NCBI GenBank assembly: GCA_017651785.1
Contig: JAGCCD010000114.1
Location: 1-17,526, forward strand
Length of the DNA: 17,526 nt
From: Bacteroidales bacterium
GTDB taxonomy: Bacteria > Bacteroidota > Bacteroidia > Bacteroidales > UBA932
Direction: 5' to 3'
Under the pieces are notes generated by a model, which worked only from the letters and a program-made list of their open reading frames with translations, was not told the origin of the DNA and searched no databases. Positions 1-7,689 of this stretch are shown piece after piece (the first letter of the stretch is position 1; every line of letters starts with the position of its first letter). Made by a program: the position numbers and the translations under genes.

Positions 1-228
1 ATGTGGACCGTTACCTACGGCAAGGGCCGCATCTTCACGGATGTGCTGGGCCACTGCGGCAGCGACCCCAATATGATCTACTCCAGAACCTGCACGGGCT
101 ATCAGGTAACCTTCCTGCGCGGCTGTGAGTGGGCTGCGACGGGCACCGTAACCCAGAGAGTCCCGCCGGACTTCCCGGACGAAGACCACTACACCCTCAG
201 GAAAGACTTCAAGGCGCCGGTCCTGTGA
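1..228 (+). CDS. ThuA-like domain protein, C-terminal part only (5' end outside window)
   Basis: The 75 visible residues match the end of a ThuA-like domain (class I glutamine amidotransferase-like fold, named after a trehalose-utilisation protein). They show a WTVTYGKGRIF strand, a VLGH motif, and the closing tract in which a Trp-Ala-x-Gly segment is followed by a Pro-rich PPDFP end. The ATG at position 1 falls inside this conserved strand, so it is an internal Met and the gene starts upstream of the window. The biochemical activity of the family is not settled; members occur widely in Bacteroidota sugar loci. The stop codon overlaps the GTG start of the HTCS gene (GTGA, 225-228), so the two are probably co-transcribed and translationally coupled. 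It looks like a different subtype from the two full-length ThuA-like lipoproteins downstream, whose C-termini lack the PPDFP tail. Confidence 0.75.
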   Translation: MWTVTYGKGRIFTDVLGHCGSDPNMIYSRTCTGYQVTFLRGCEWAATGTVTQRVPPDFPDEDHYTLRKDFKAPVL

Positions 229-3200
229 GACTGCTGGTTTTCCTCCTCGCCTCGTTGCTCGCTACCGCCCAGGGAGCGGTGCAGTTCGTGTCGCTTGGCG
301 TACAGGACGGCCTTGCAAGCCGTAAGGTATACCAGGCGGTGCAGGACGGGGACGGATACCTTTGGTTTTACACCCAGAACAGCATAGACCGTTACGACGG
401 CTTTGAATTCCGCCACTACGAGCTGGGTCCGGAATCGAGGGAAGGCAACTTTCAGGCAACGTCCAATACGCTTTCGCTTGCTCCCGACGGCACGGTGCAC
501 GTGGTCCAGACAAACGGCAGGATATACCGCTACAGCAAAGCTTCAGACAGCTTCGAGAGGGCTTTTTCCGTATTTCCCACAAGTGTGTTTGCGCTCCTGT
601 TCGGCGACGGCGATACCTGGCTGGGCACCTCCAGGGGCCTTGTCTCTTTGTACGAAGACGCCTCCTTTCTGCCCGACCGTACCGTAACCTGTCTTGCCCG
701 GCAGAACGGAAAGATATACGCCGGCACAGATGCGGGACTGTACGAGCTATCCGGAGGAACCGTCCGCAGGCTTGAGGGCTGCCCTCAGGTGCAGGTCACA
801 TCCGTACTGGCCCTTGAGGACGGACGCCTGTTCGCCGGCACTTTTGCGGACGGCGTATTCTGCATAAACGCCTCTACCGGCGCACGGCTTCCTTTCGCTT
901 CCGGTTTCCCCCACGTTCCGGTGAGAAAGATAGTAAAGGATTCCGACCGGCTGCTGTTTGCCACGGACGGCGCCGGAGTTGTGGTGTATGACCTCAAAAC
1001 CTCCGGCATTTCAGACATCTACACCAGCGACGACAGCGGCAACAGCCTGTGTGCCAATACGGTAAGCGATATCTTCGTAGACTCCGACGGCATCCTGTGG
1101 GTCACAACCACAACGGACGGCATATGCTTCTCAGACCCCGTACGCCGGCCTCCCCAGTGGCTCCGTCACGTGCCCGGAATGAGCAACTCCCTGCCGTCCA
1201 GCCACGTAAACTCCGTTATGGAAGACAGTTCCGGCCGGGTCTGGTTCGGAACCAACAAGGGCCTCTGCCGCTGGGAGAACGGTAACTGGCATACTTTCAA
1301 CACTCCCGGAGCCGACGTCATACTGATGACGGCGGAAGATGAGTCAGGTAACGTCTGGGTGGGCGGATACGGATTCCCGCTCTTCTGCGTAGACACGCAC
1401 GACCGCATAAAAGTGCTGGACCAGCGGCGTTTCCATTATACATTCTCGCTCGAGGTGTCTGACGGATGCCTTTGGATAGGGGACATAGAAGACCCCCTCA
1501 CCTGCATAGACCTGGCTGACGGAACGGAGAAGACGCTGGACGAAAAGGAGGTCTGGGACCTGTACCACTCGGACGGCATCTGGGTGGCGTCCCACACCGG
1601 GCTCGGTACCGTTCCCCCCGAAGCCGGCAGCATACGCTGGATCCCGCTTCCGGAGGGCGTTTCGGGCAGCTGGTGCATCACCAGCGACGCCGCGGGGAAG
1701 ATTTGGGCGGGAATGGAGAACGGCGGCGTTATGTGCTACAACCCGGCAGACGGCAGCTCAGTCAATTATCCACTGCAGGGTACGGTCTATGACATCCTGG
1801 TCGATGACGGCGGAGCGGTCTGGACTGTTTCCGGCGAAAGTATATACCGTCTGGACCCCTCCAGGGGCGTTCCAGTGGTGATGAACCATTTCCTGGGCAT
1901 CGACTCCGGAGAATTCAACCATACCGCCGCTGCCCGTCTTTCCGACGGCCGTTTCGTGTTCGGAACCGCCGGCGGTGCCATAGTATTCGACCCGTCCGAT
2001 GTGGACGGTGCCCGGATGAGGCCCGTTGCCCCGGTGCTCACGTCGTTCCGGCTGTTGTCCGGCAGCAATGCCGATGTGCTCAAAGGCAAGGTGATAGATT
2101 CCGTAGACAAGCTCAGGCTCAGGTGGGTAAACCGCTCGTTTGCCATATCGTACTCGGCCAAAGAGCTCAGGGGTCACGCCAATATCCTTTTCGAATATAT
2201 GATGGAGGGCTACGAGAGCGATCCTCACACAAGCCTTTCCGCAGAAACGGTAGAATACGACAGGCTTCCCGCCGGCCGCTACGTATTCACCGTCAAGGCC
2301 AAAGATGCCCTTACCGGCAGCGTGCTTGGAGAGAAGGCCCTGCCCATAACGATCAGGCGCCCGGTTACTCTGTCGTTGGTGGCCATAGCGCTGTATGTCG
2401 TTCTGCTGTCGGTGTTTACGTATCTGTTCATACGCTATCGCCGCAGCCGCAAGAGCAGGCAGCTGGCCCAGGAGAGGCTGGACAACTTCATCCGTTTCGC
2501 CCACGAGCTCAAGACGCCCGTGTCTCTCATAAAGGGTCCTCTTGCGGCGCTGGACAAAGATCCCACGCTGTCCGAGCAGAACAGGGAGCCGGTATCTACG
2601 GCCCTCAGGAACGCAGACAGGCTTATGGATATGATAAACGGCCTGCTTGACCTGCGTCAGGACAATGCCGGCCTGCGTCAGCTGCAACTGGAGCCCGTCG
2701 ACCTGGAAGACTACATTGGAGAGACGCTCAACTCATTTATGCCGCTTGCCCGGCACAAGGGCTTAGACCTTTCTTATACTGTTGCACCGGGGCTCGGGAA
2801 CGTCCTGCTGGACCGGGAGAAAATGGATCTGATAATCCGCAACCTTGTGTCCAACGCCGTCAAGTACACCCAGACCGGTTCCGTTGCCGTGAGCGCAGAA
2901 CCCGCCGGCCGCAGCTGGAAGCTGCAGGTTAAAGACACGGGCATAGGCATCCCGGCCGAGGTGCGCTCCCGCATCTTCTACGGCGGAATAAGGGCTGCGA
3001 ACGCACGGAACATAGACGAAACGGGTTACGGCATAGGCCTTATGATATGCCGCCAGCTTGTACTGGCGCACAAAGGCTCCATTTCGCTGGACAGCGAGGA
3101 GGGCGCCGGAACCACCTTCACCCTGTCGTTCCCTATGGAGTACAAGGCATCCGCCGGTACTGTGGTGGAGCTTCAGGATCAGGAGGCGGACGTGTCCGAG

Positions 3201-3959
3201 GCCTCTCCCGAAGGCACGCGCGCGAGCATACTCATAGTGGAAGACGACGCCGAGATGCTTCGCTACCTGCGTGAGCTTCTTGTCTCTGATTACGACATAA
3301 AGACGGCCGCAGACGGCGCGACTGCTACCGCAATTGCGGAAGAGGAGCAGCCGGACCTGGTGCTGTCCGACGTAGTGATGTCCGGAATGAACGGATTCGA
3401 CCTGTGCCGTCATCTCAAGTCTACCCTTTCCACCAGCCATATCCCCGTTATCCTGCTTACGGCCATGGACGACAAGGAGCACGTGATAATGGGCCTTGAG
3501 GCCGGCGCTGACGACTATATCCTCAAGCCCTTCGACCCCCAGGTGCTCAAGGCGCGCCTGAGCAATCTGCTTCACGAGCGCGAACGCCTGCGCGAGCTGG
3601 TGCTGAGCTCGGGCCGCAGGGAGAAGCAGCGGGAATACACCAATAAGCTTGACCGCGAGTTCATGGAAAAGGTGCTGGCAGTTATGGAGGAGTCGTACTC
3701 CAACCCTGAATTCCAGGTAGACGACCTTTGCCGCGCCGTGGCGATGAGCCGCACCGCCCTGTTCAACAAGCTCAAGGCCCTCTCCGGAAAAGGCCCCAAC
3801 GACTTCATCCGCATCTATCGCCTGGACAAGGCAAAGAATCTCCTGGAGTCCGGTGAGTACACCATTGCAGAGGTGGCCGATGAGGTTGGTTTCTCGGACG
3901 CCAAGTACTTCAGTTCCTGCTTCAAGCGCGCTTTCGGCGTGAGTCCGAGCAAATACTGA
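225..3959 (+). CDS. Hybrid two-component system sensor/regulator (HTCS), AraC type
   Basis: One-protein sensor and transcription factor of 1244 residues that controls PULs in Bacteroidota. In order: signal peptide (about 1-18, MRLLVFLLASLLATA); periplasmic beta-propeller repeats of Reg_prop type, such as DSDGILWVTT and DSSGRVWFGT, to about residue 620; a Y_Y_Y domain; a membrane helix (about 715-737); a HisKA domain with His760 in FAHELKTP; an HATPase with the N box around Asn873-Asn877, DTGIGIP and GYGIGL; a receiver with Asp1007/Asp1008, phospho-acceptor Asp1049 (LVLSDVVMSGMNG) and Lys1101; and a C-terminal AraC-type HTH domain (about 1140-1244). All catalytic residues are present. The GTG at 225 is chosen because the signal peptide begins exactly there; the longer reading from 129 adds 32 residues that do not look like protein and overlaps the upstream gene by 100 bases. 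It is the likely regulator of the PUL at 4045-17041. The ligand cannot be read from sequence. Confidence 0.93.
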   Translation: MRLLVFLLASLLATAQGAVQFVSLGVQDGLASRKVYQAVQDGDGYLWFYTQNSIDRYDGFEFRHYELGPESREGNFQATSNTLSLAPDGTVHVVQTNGRIYRYSKASDSFERAFSVFPTSVFALLFGDGDTWLGTSRGLVSLYEDASFLPDRTVTCLARQNGKIYAGTDAGLYELSGGTVRRLEGCPQVQVTSVLALEDGRLFAGTFADGVFCINASTGARLPFASGFPHVPVRKIVKDSDRLLFATDGAGVVVYDLKTSGISDIYTSDDSGNSLCANTVSDIFVDSDGILWVTTTTDGICFSDPVRRPPQWLRHVPGMSNSLPSSHVNSVMEDSSGRVWFGTNKGLCRWENGNWHTFNTPGADVILMTAEDESGNVWVGGYGFPLFCVDTHDRIKVLDQRRFHYTFSLEVSDGCLWIGDIEDPLTCIDLADGTEKTLDEKEVWDLYHSDGIWVASHTGLGTVPPEAGSIRWIPLPEGVSGSWCITSDAAGKIWAGMENGGVMCYNPADGSSVNYPLQGTVYDILVDDGGAVWTVSGESIYRLDPSRGVPVVMNHFLGIDSGEFNHTAAARLSDGRFVFGTAGGAIVFDPSDVDGARMRPVAPVLTSFRLLSGSNADVLKGKVIDSVDKLRLRWVNRSFAISYSAKELRGHANILFEYMMEGYESDPHTSLSAETVEYDRLPAGRYVFTVKAKDALTGSVLGEKALPITIRRPVTLSLVAIALYVVLLSVFTYLFIRYRRSRKSRQLAQERLDNFIRFAHELKTPVSLIKGPLAALDKDPTLSEQNREPVSTALRNADRLMDMINGLLDLRQDNAGLRQLQLEPVDLEDYIGETLNSFMPLARHKGLDLSYTVAPGLGNVLLDREKMDLIIRNLVSNAVKYTQTGSVAVSAEPAGRSWKLQVKDTGIGIPAEVRSRIFYGGIRAANARNIDETGYGIGLMICRQLVLAHKGSISLDSEEGAGTTFTLSFPMEYKASAGTVVELQDQEADVSEASPEGTRASILIVEDDAEMLRYLRELLVSDYDIKTAADGATATAIAEEEQPDLVLSDVVMSGMNGFDLCRHLKSTLSTSHIPVILLTAMDDKEHVIMGLEAGADDYILKPFDPQVLKARLSNLLHERERLRELVLSSGRREKQREYTNKLDREFMEKVLAVMEESYSNPEFQVDDLCRAVAMSRTALFNKLKALSGKGPNDFIRIYRLDKAKNLLESGEYTIAEVADEVGFSDAKYFSSCFKRAFGVSPSKY

Positions 3960-3988
3960 TTTTTAAACCTTTATTGTTTTTTTTTCGA

Positions 3989-4017
3989 CCCCGTTTAGCG
4001 CGGGGCCTTCTATTTTT
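3989..4017 (+). terminator. Possible intrinsic terminator after HTCS gene
   Basis: A 5-bp GC stem, CCCCG (3989-3993) and CGGGG (4001-4005), with a 7-nt loop is followed by a T-rich run ending in TTTTT (4013-4017). It begins 30 bases after the HTCS stop and would separate the regulator transcript from the PUL. The stem is short, so this is only moderately supported. Its T-run coincides with the -7 box assigned to nagB. Confidence 0.5.
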
Positions 4018-4018
4018 G
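4011..4018 (+). promoter_or_regulatory. Candidate promoter -7 box upstream of nagB
   Basis: TATTTTTG fits the Bacteroidota -7 consensus TAnnTTTG exactly and lies 26 bases before the nagB ATG. No good -33 TTTG element is found at the usual 19-21 base spacing; that region reads TTTTTCGACCCC. A promoter without a clear -33 element may depend on an activator such as the HTCS. It would give a very short 5' leader starting near 4024-4026. Confidence 0.45.
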
Positions 4019-4041
4019 CAACGTAACACTAAAGCGTTGCA
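4017..4041 (+). promoter_or_regulatory. Inverted repeat TGCAACG-N11-CGTTGCA, candidate operator
   Basis: Two perfect 7-base arms (4017-4023 and 4035-4041) are separated by 11 bases, giving half-sites 18 bases apart. The repeat begins at the end of the candidate -7 box, spans the expected transcription start and stops 3 bases before the nagB ATG. It could be an operator for a dimeric regulator or an mRNA hairpin masking the nagB start. No binding protein is known from the window. Confidence 0.4.
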
Positions 4042-4044
4042 TTA

Positions 4045-4770
4045 ATGGAAATCCGGATATTCCGCACTTCAAAGGAACTTGACGAGGCAGCGGCAGCAGA
4101 GCTGGCCCGCCCCGTCCAATACTTACCCGATGCCGTCATAGGTCTTTCTACAGGCCGCACAACAGGCAGCATCCACCGCGTTTTCTGCGAGCTGGCAAAA
4201 TCCAGCGGGCTGGACCTTTCCCGCGTCACCTTCTTTGGCGTGGACGAGGTGAGCGGCGTTCCCCGCGAGTACTTCGGCGCCTGCTACACGATGCTCAAAA
4301 CCGAGGTCATAGACCCCCTGGGCCTTCGTGAAGACCAGTTCATAATGCTCCCCACAGAATCTGACGACTTCCCCTCGGACTGCCGCGCCTTTACGGAAGA
4401 GCTTGCCCGCCGCGGCGGAATAGAGCTGCTTTTCCTGGGCCTCGGAGAGAACGGCCACCTGGGCTTCAATCAGCCCGGAACGCCCTTCGGCTCCACCGCC
4501 TGGCATTCCGTAATGTATCCCGAGCTCGAGGAGAGGATCCGCCGCGAGACGGCGTCTCCCGCAGACAAGCACCTCGGCGGCGTTACCCTGGGCCTTAAGG
4601 ACATTATGCACTCCCGCCACACGATCGTGGCCGCCAAGGGCACAAGCAAAGCATCAATAGTCAAGAAAATGATACAAGGTCCCGTCACGGAGGACGTGCC
4701 GGCGTCGGTGCTCCAGCTGCACCCGTCCTGCCTGGTCCTGCTTGACGAAGAGGCCGCATCGCAACTGTAG
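4045..4770 (+). CDS. nagB: Glucosamine-6-phosphate deaminase family protein (NagB-like)
   Basis: Cytoplasmic enzyme expected to convert glucosamine 6-phosphate to fructose 6-phosphate and ammonia, feeding amino sugars into glycolysis. At 241 residues it matches the short Bacillus-type NagB rather than the 266-residue allosteric E. coli enzyme. Family marks: GLSTGRTTG (33-41) in the phosphate loop, FFGVDE with Asp67 (equivalent to E. coli Asp72), LGLGENGHLGFNQPG (131-145) with His138, and a C-terminal VLQLHPSCLVLLDEEA. The odd point is Gln143 where E. coli has the triad residue Glu148; Asn136 at the Asp141 position is common in short NagBs. The change might alter rate or substrate, for example towards galactosamine-6-phosphate isomerase-like activity. 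It is the first gene of the operon, with 3 bases to the transporter gene. The ATG at 4045 is the only sensible start. Confidence 0.88.
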   Translation: MEIRIFRTSKELDEAAAAELARPVQYLPDAVIGLSTGRTTGSIHRVFCELAKSSGLDLSRVTFFGVDEVSGVPREYFGACYTMLKTEVIDPLGLREDQFIMLPTESDDFPSDCRAFTEELARRGGIELLFLGLGENGHLGFNQPGTPFGSTAWHSVMYPELEERIRRETASPADKHLGGVTLGLKDIMHSRHTIVAAKGTSKASIVKKMIQGPVTEDVPASVLQLHPSCLVLLDEEAASQL

Positions 4771-4773
4771 CCT

Positions 4774-6027
4774 ATGCAACAAAACAAGCCCAATTATCTG
4801 GGTCCTTTCATCACCCTGGTGTTCCTGTTCTTCGTAGTGGGGTTCCTCACTACGGCAAACACACAGTTCCAGGCGCCGCTCAAGGAGACTTTCCTTGCAA
4901 ACGCCGGACGTTTCAAGAACACATTCGCAACGCTCATCACCTTCTCGTGGTTCCTTGCTTACCCGCTCGCCGGCCCCGTGGGCTCGCGCTGGGTAAACCG
5001 CCACGGATACAAGGGCACCCTTCTGCGCGGCATCATCGTTATGCTGGCAGGGCTGCTTCTTTTCTTCGCATCTTCCTGGTACACAGTGCGTTTCCCCGGA
5101 AGCGCCTGGAACGTTGGAGGAGCCGTCATCCCCGTGGGATTCATCATTTTCCTGCTGGGTTCGTTCATAGTGGGCGCGTCTGCCACCATCCTCCAGGTTG
5201 TAATCAACCCGTATCTGAGCGCATGTGACGTAAAAGGCACGCAGGCCGTGCAGCGAATGGCTATAGGCGGTACGGCAAACTCTGTGGGTACCACGGTGGC
5301 GCCTTACTTCGTTACGGGCGTAGTGTTCGGCGGTCTTGCGATGGAGCAGATCAGCATCAGCCAGCTGCAGGTTCCTTTCCTCGCGCTTACGGGCGTTATG
5401 CTGGTGGTTCTTCTGGTACTGTCCAGGCTTCGCCTTCCGGACATCGAGGGCACCCGCAGCGACTCGGAGGAGAAGCTGGAGAAGAGCGTCTGGTCCTTCA
5501 GCCACCTCACCCTGGGCGTTATCGCCATATTCTTCTATGTGGGAGTTGAGGTGTGCATAGGCGCCAATATCAATATGTACGCGATAGACAAGGGTCTCGC
5601 CGCACCCGCGCTGCTGGCAACGCTTTACTGGGGCGGAATGCTCATAGGACGCGCCGTGGGCAGCTCCCTGCGCAAGATATCGCCCCGCACGCAGCTCACC
5701 GTCACTACGGTCGCCGCTGCGGTGCTGGTAATCCTTGCCATCATATTCGACAATCCCTGGGTGCTTGCGGCAGTTGGCCTGTGCCACTCCATAATGTGGG
5801 GCTGCATCTTCACCCTGTCCATCGCCAAACTCGGAAAATACACCTCCGCGGCATCCGGCGTCTTTATGATAGGCGTCGTTGGCGGCGCCATACTGCCTTT
5901 GCTGCAAGGCGGCATAGCAGACCTTACCGGCGGCTGGAGGCTGTCCTGGCTCCTGGTGCTCCTTGGAGAGATACTTATGTTCCTTTATGCCCGCGTGGGA
6001 TCACGCGTACGTCAGTCAGCAGAATGA
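4774..6027 (+). CDS. FucP/NagP-type sugar MFS transporter
   Basis: Inner-membrane sugar:proton symporter of the FucP (fucose-glucose-galactose) branch of the major facilitator superfamily, 417 residues with about 12 hydrophobic segments. The branch is recognised by the first helix, GFLTTANTQFQAPLK (23-37), and by the late tract HSIMWGCIFTLSIAKLG followed by GVVGGAILPLLQGGIADL. NagP, the GlcNAc carrier of several Gram-negative bacteria, belongs to this same branch, and the position between nagB and sugar-handling genes suggests an amino-sugar or other hexose substrate (inference). FucP has an essential Asp (Asp46) in helix 1 in an N-D motif; here the aligned position reads N29-T30, so proton coupling may differ. 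It lies 3 bases after nagB and overlaps the next gene by 4 bases (ATGA at 6024-6027). Confidence 0.85.
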   Translation: MQQNKPNYLGPFITLVFLFFVVGFLTTANTQFQAPLKETFLANAGRFKNTFATLITFSWFLAYPLAGPVGSRWVNRHGYKGTLLRGIIVMLAGLLLFFASSWYTVRFPGSAWNVGGAVIPVGFIIFLLGSFIVGASATILQVVINPYLSACDVKGTQAVQRMAIGGTANSVGTTVAPYFVTGVVFGGLAMEQISISQLQVPFLALTGVMLVVLLVLSRLRLPDIEGTRSDSEEKLEKSVWSFSHLTLGVIAIFFYVGVEVCIGANINMYAIDKGLAAPALLATLYWGGMLIGRAVGSSLRKISPRTQLTVTTVAAAVLVILAIIFDNPWVLAAVGLCHSIMWGCIFTLSIAKLGKYTSAASGVFMIGVVGGAILPLLQGGIADLTGGWRLSWLLVLLGEILMFLYARVGSRVRQSAE

Positions 6028-6779
6028 AAAGATTAGCGTTATTCCTTGCCGCAGCGCTGGCCATTGCCTCCTGCGCGCCCAAGACCACCAGCGTGCTGGT
6101 GCTCTGCGAGAACGGTGGACACCACAAGCCCTTCACCGATGTCGTTTTGCCCTGGCTGCAGGAAGTCGCTCCCGCCGAGCACCTGCAGATAACGGCAATC
6201 CAGAATACCCAGCCCGTAAACGAGAAATATCTTGCCTCGTTCGACGTGGTCCTTCAGCTCGACTATCCGCCGTACTCCTGGCCCAAAGAGGCTGAGGACG
6301 CATTCGTGAAGTATGTAGACGAGGGCCGCGGCGGCTGGATAGGCCTGCACCACGCCTCGCTCCTCGGCGAGTTCGACGGCTACCCTATGTGGCCCTGGTT
6401 CTCGGAGCTGCTGGGCGGCATCCGCTATCAGGACTACATTGCCGAGCTGTCCGACGGCCTGGTGGTGCTGGAAAAGCCCGAACACCCCCTGTTCAAGGGT
6501 CTTCCCGCAAGCTTCGTGATTCCTGACGACGAGTGGTACACATACAACCGCAATCCCCGTGAATGCCCAGATGTAGAGGTGCTTGCGGTGGTTGACGAGA
6601 ATTCCTACACAGTAGATACCGACAAGAAGATGGGCGACCATCCCGTCATCTGGACCAACACTTCCAAAGGCGGCAGGAACGTCTACTTCCAGTTCGGCCA
6701 CAGCAAGAAACTGGTAGACAATCCCTGCTTCAGGACTCTCCTGCTCAATGCCATCCACTGGGCGGGTGAAAAACGATAG
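6024..6779 (+). CDS. ThuA-like domain lipoprotein
   Basis: A lipoprotein of 251 residues: signal MKRLALFLAAALAIAS and a lipobox ending at Cys17. No acidic residues follow the Cys (CAPKTT), so a periplasm-facing anchor is likely. The rest is one ThuA-like domain: SVLVLCENGGHH (23-34), GRGGWIGLHHA (101-111), DDEWY (168-172), GDHPVIWTN (204-212), VYFQFGHS (220-227) and a closing LLLNAIHWA. ThuA-like proteins share the glutamine amidotransferase fold and recur in saccharide loci, but their chemistry is not established. The start is fixed by the signal peptide and by the 4-base overlap with the transporter stop; a longer reading in the same frame from 5553 only overlays the transporter gene. A 41-base gap to the next gene, without promoter or terminator, suggests the same transcript. 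Confidence 0.83.
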   Translation: MKRLALFLAAALAIASCAPKTTSVLVLCENGGHHKPFTDVVLPWLQEVAPAEHLQITAIQNTQPVNEKYLASFDVVLQLDYPPYSWPKEAEDAFVKYVDEGRGGWIGLHHASLLGEFDGYPMWPWFSELLGGIRYQDYIAELSDGLVVLEKPEHPLFKGLPASFVIPDDEWYTYNRNPRECPDVEVLAVVDENSYTVDTDKKMGDHPVIWTNTSKGGRNVYFQFGHSKKLVDNPCFRTLLLNAIHWAGEKR

Positions 6780-6820
6780 AATACTCCAACCATCAATTTT
6801 CATTAACAACACAGTAACCC

Positions 6821-7684
6821 ATGAAAAAGAATCTGTTATCAATTCTTGGAATCCTTTCTCTGGCTGCGCTGCTCCTTTCCTGCGAAGAAAAGAGGCCCGA
6901 ATACAGCAAGAGGATCGTATCGGCAGATGAAATTGCATCCAACCTGGTGATTACCCAGGATCCCGCCGGCAGCAATAACATCACGCTGATAAACAACAAC
7001 AAAGGCATTGCCGGAATGTGGGACTACAACGTAGGTGTCACCACCCTTTCCCGCGCCACCGTGCAGGTGCCCTTCCTTGGTGAGCAGACCTTCAAGTTCT
7101 ATGCGACCTGCGATACCGAAATCGTAGTCGTAGAGAAGAAAGTCACTGTCACTACCATCACCGTTCCTTCCGATCCCCTCTGGACCCTTATCGCAGGCGA
7201 TACGGCCGACGGCATGACCTGGGTATGGAACACCACTCTCACCCAGACCGGCTGCTACGGCGCAGGCGGTTACGGCTGGAGCCCCGTCTATCCCGACTGG
7301 GGTTCAACCTCTTCCGGAAAGGGCGAATGGAGCCCCGTAGACGTTTATCCCGACGAGTATCTCACCTTCGACCTCAACGGCAGTGCAAACGTCACCCTCC
7401 ACAAGCACAACGGCACAACGGAAACAGGCTCATTCTCCTGCAGCTCAAGCATCGACCAGGAAAAGAAGGACGCCGGCTACGTTGGAACCATCACCTTCAG
7501 GGGCACCACTCCTCCTTCTGCCTACTCATTCTATGAGGGCTCTCCCGCAGGTGCCACCTTCGAGATTGCCAAACTTGCCGACGGCGAAATGGTGCTCGTA
7601 CAGGCCGATCCCGAGCAGGGCGCAATCTGGTGCGACCCCGCCTGGGCGTCCGCTTCAACACACTGGTGCTTCAAGGCCAAATAA
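6821..7684 (+). CDS. Surface glycan-binding-like lipoprotein (SusE/F-position, PKD-like)
   Basis: A 287-residue lipoprotein: MKKNLLSILG signal and lipobox ending LLLSC at Cys21. The Cys is followed at once by Glu-Glu-Lys, an acidic stretch like the surface-export signal of Bacteroidota lipoproteins, so it is probably exposed outside the cell. Residues about 40-115 look like an Ig/PKD-type beta-sandwich; residues about 120-287 form a Trp- and Tyr-rich beta domain (WTLIAGDTADGMTWVWN, GWSPVYPDW, EWSPVDVYPDEYLTFDLNG) resembling the C-terminal part of PKD-type surface glycan-binding proteins. I know no exact family name, and the binding role is inferred from these features and from the PUL context. 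Unusually it sits upstream of susC and is separated from susCD by the kinase gene. No catalytic motif is seen. There are 5 bases to the kinase start. Confidence 0.62.
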   Translation: MKKNLLSILGILSLAALLLSCEEKRPEYSKRIVSADEIASNLVITQDPAGSNNITLINNNKGIAGMWDYNVGVTTLSRATVQVPFLGEQTFKFYATCDTEIVVVEKKVTVTTITVPSDPLWTLIAGDTADGMTWVWNTTLTQTGCYGAGGYGWSPVYPDWGSTSSGKGEWSPVDVYPDEYLTFDLNGSANVTLHKHNGTTETGSFSCSSSIDQEKKDAGYVGTITFRGTTPPSAYSFYEGSPAGATFEIAKLADGEMVLVQADPEQGAIWCDPAWASASTHWCFKAK

Positions 7685-7689
7685 GCCTT

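Noticed and set aside
129..224. N-terminal extension of the HTCS from the ATG at 129
   Set aside because: The extra 32 residues are the shifted reading of the ThuA-like gene; the signal peptide begins at the GTG at 225.
1..228. Complete small gene starting with the ATG at position 1
   Set aside because: The first residues already lie in a conserved internal strand of the ThuA-like domain, so the window cuts the gene.
1758..3575. Minus-strand open frames opposite the HTCS gene (309 and 270 codons)
   Set aside because: The + strand encodes continuous, fully conserved HTCS domains here; the antisense products have no recognisable motifs.
4654..5907. Long open frame on the minus strand opposite the transporter gene (417 codons)
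   Set aside because: Composition is His-, Gln- and Arg-rich with no recognisable domain; it is the mirror of the transporter in GC-rich DNA with few stops.
5553..6023. 157-residue N-terminal extension of the first ThuA-like lipoprotein
   Set aside because: It overlays the transporter in another frame; the lipoprotein signal starts at 6024.
7630..7689. Upstream ATG for the ROK kinase
   Set aside because: It lies inside the preceding lipoprotein gene and adds 20 residues ahead of the conserved first strand of the kinase.
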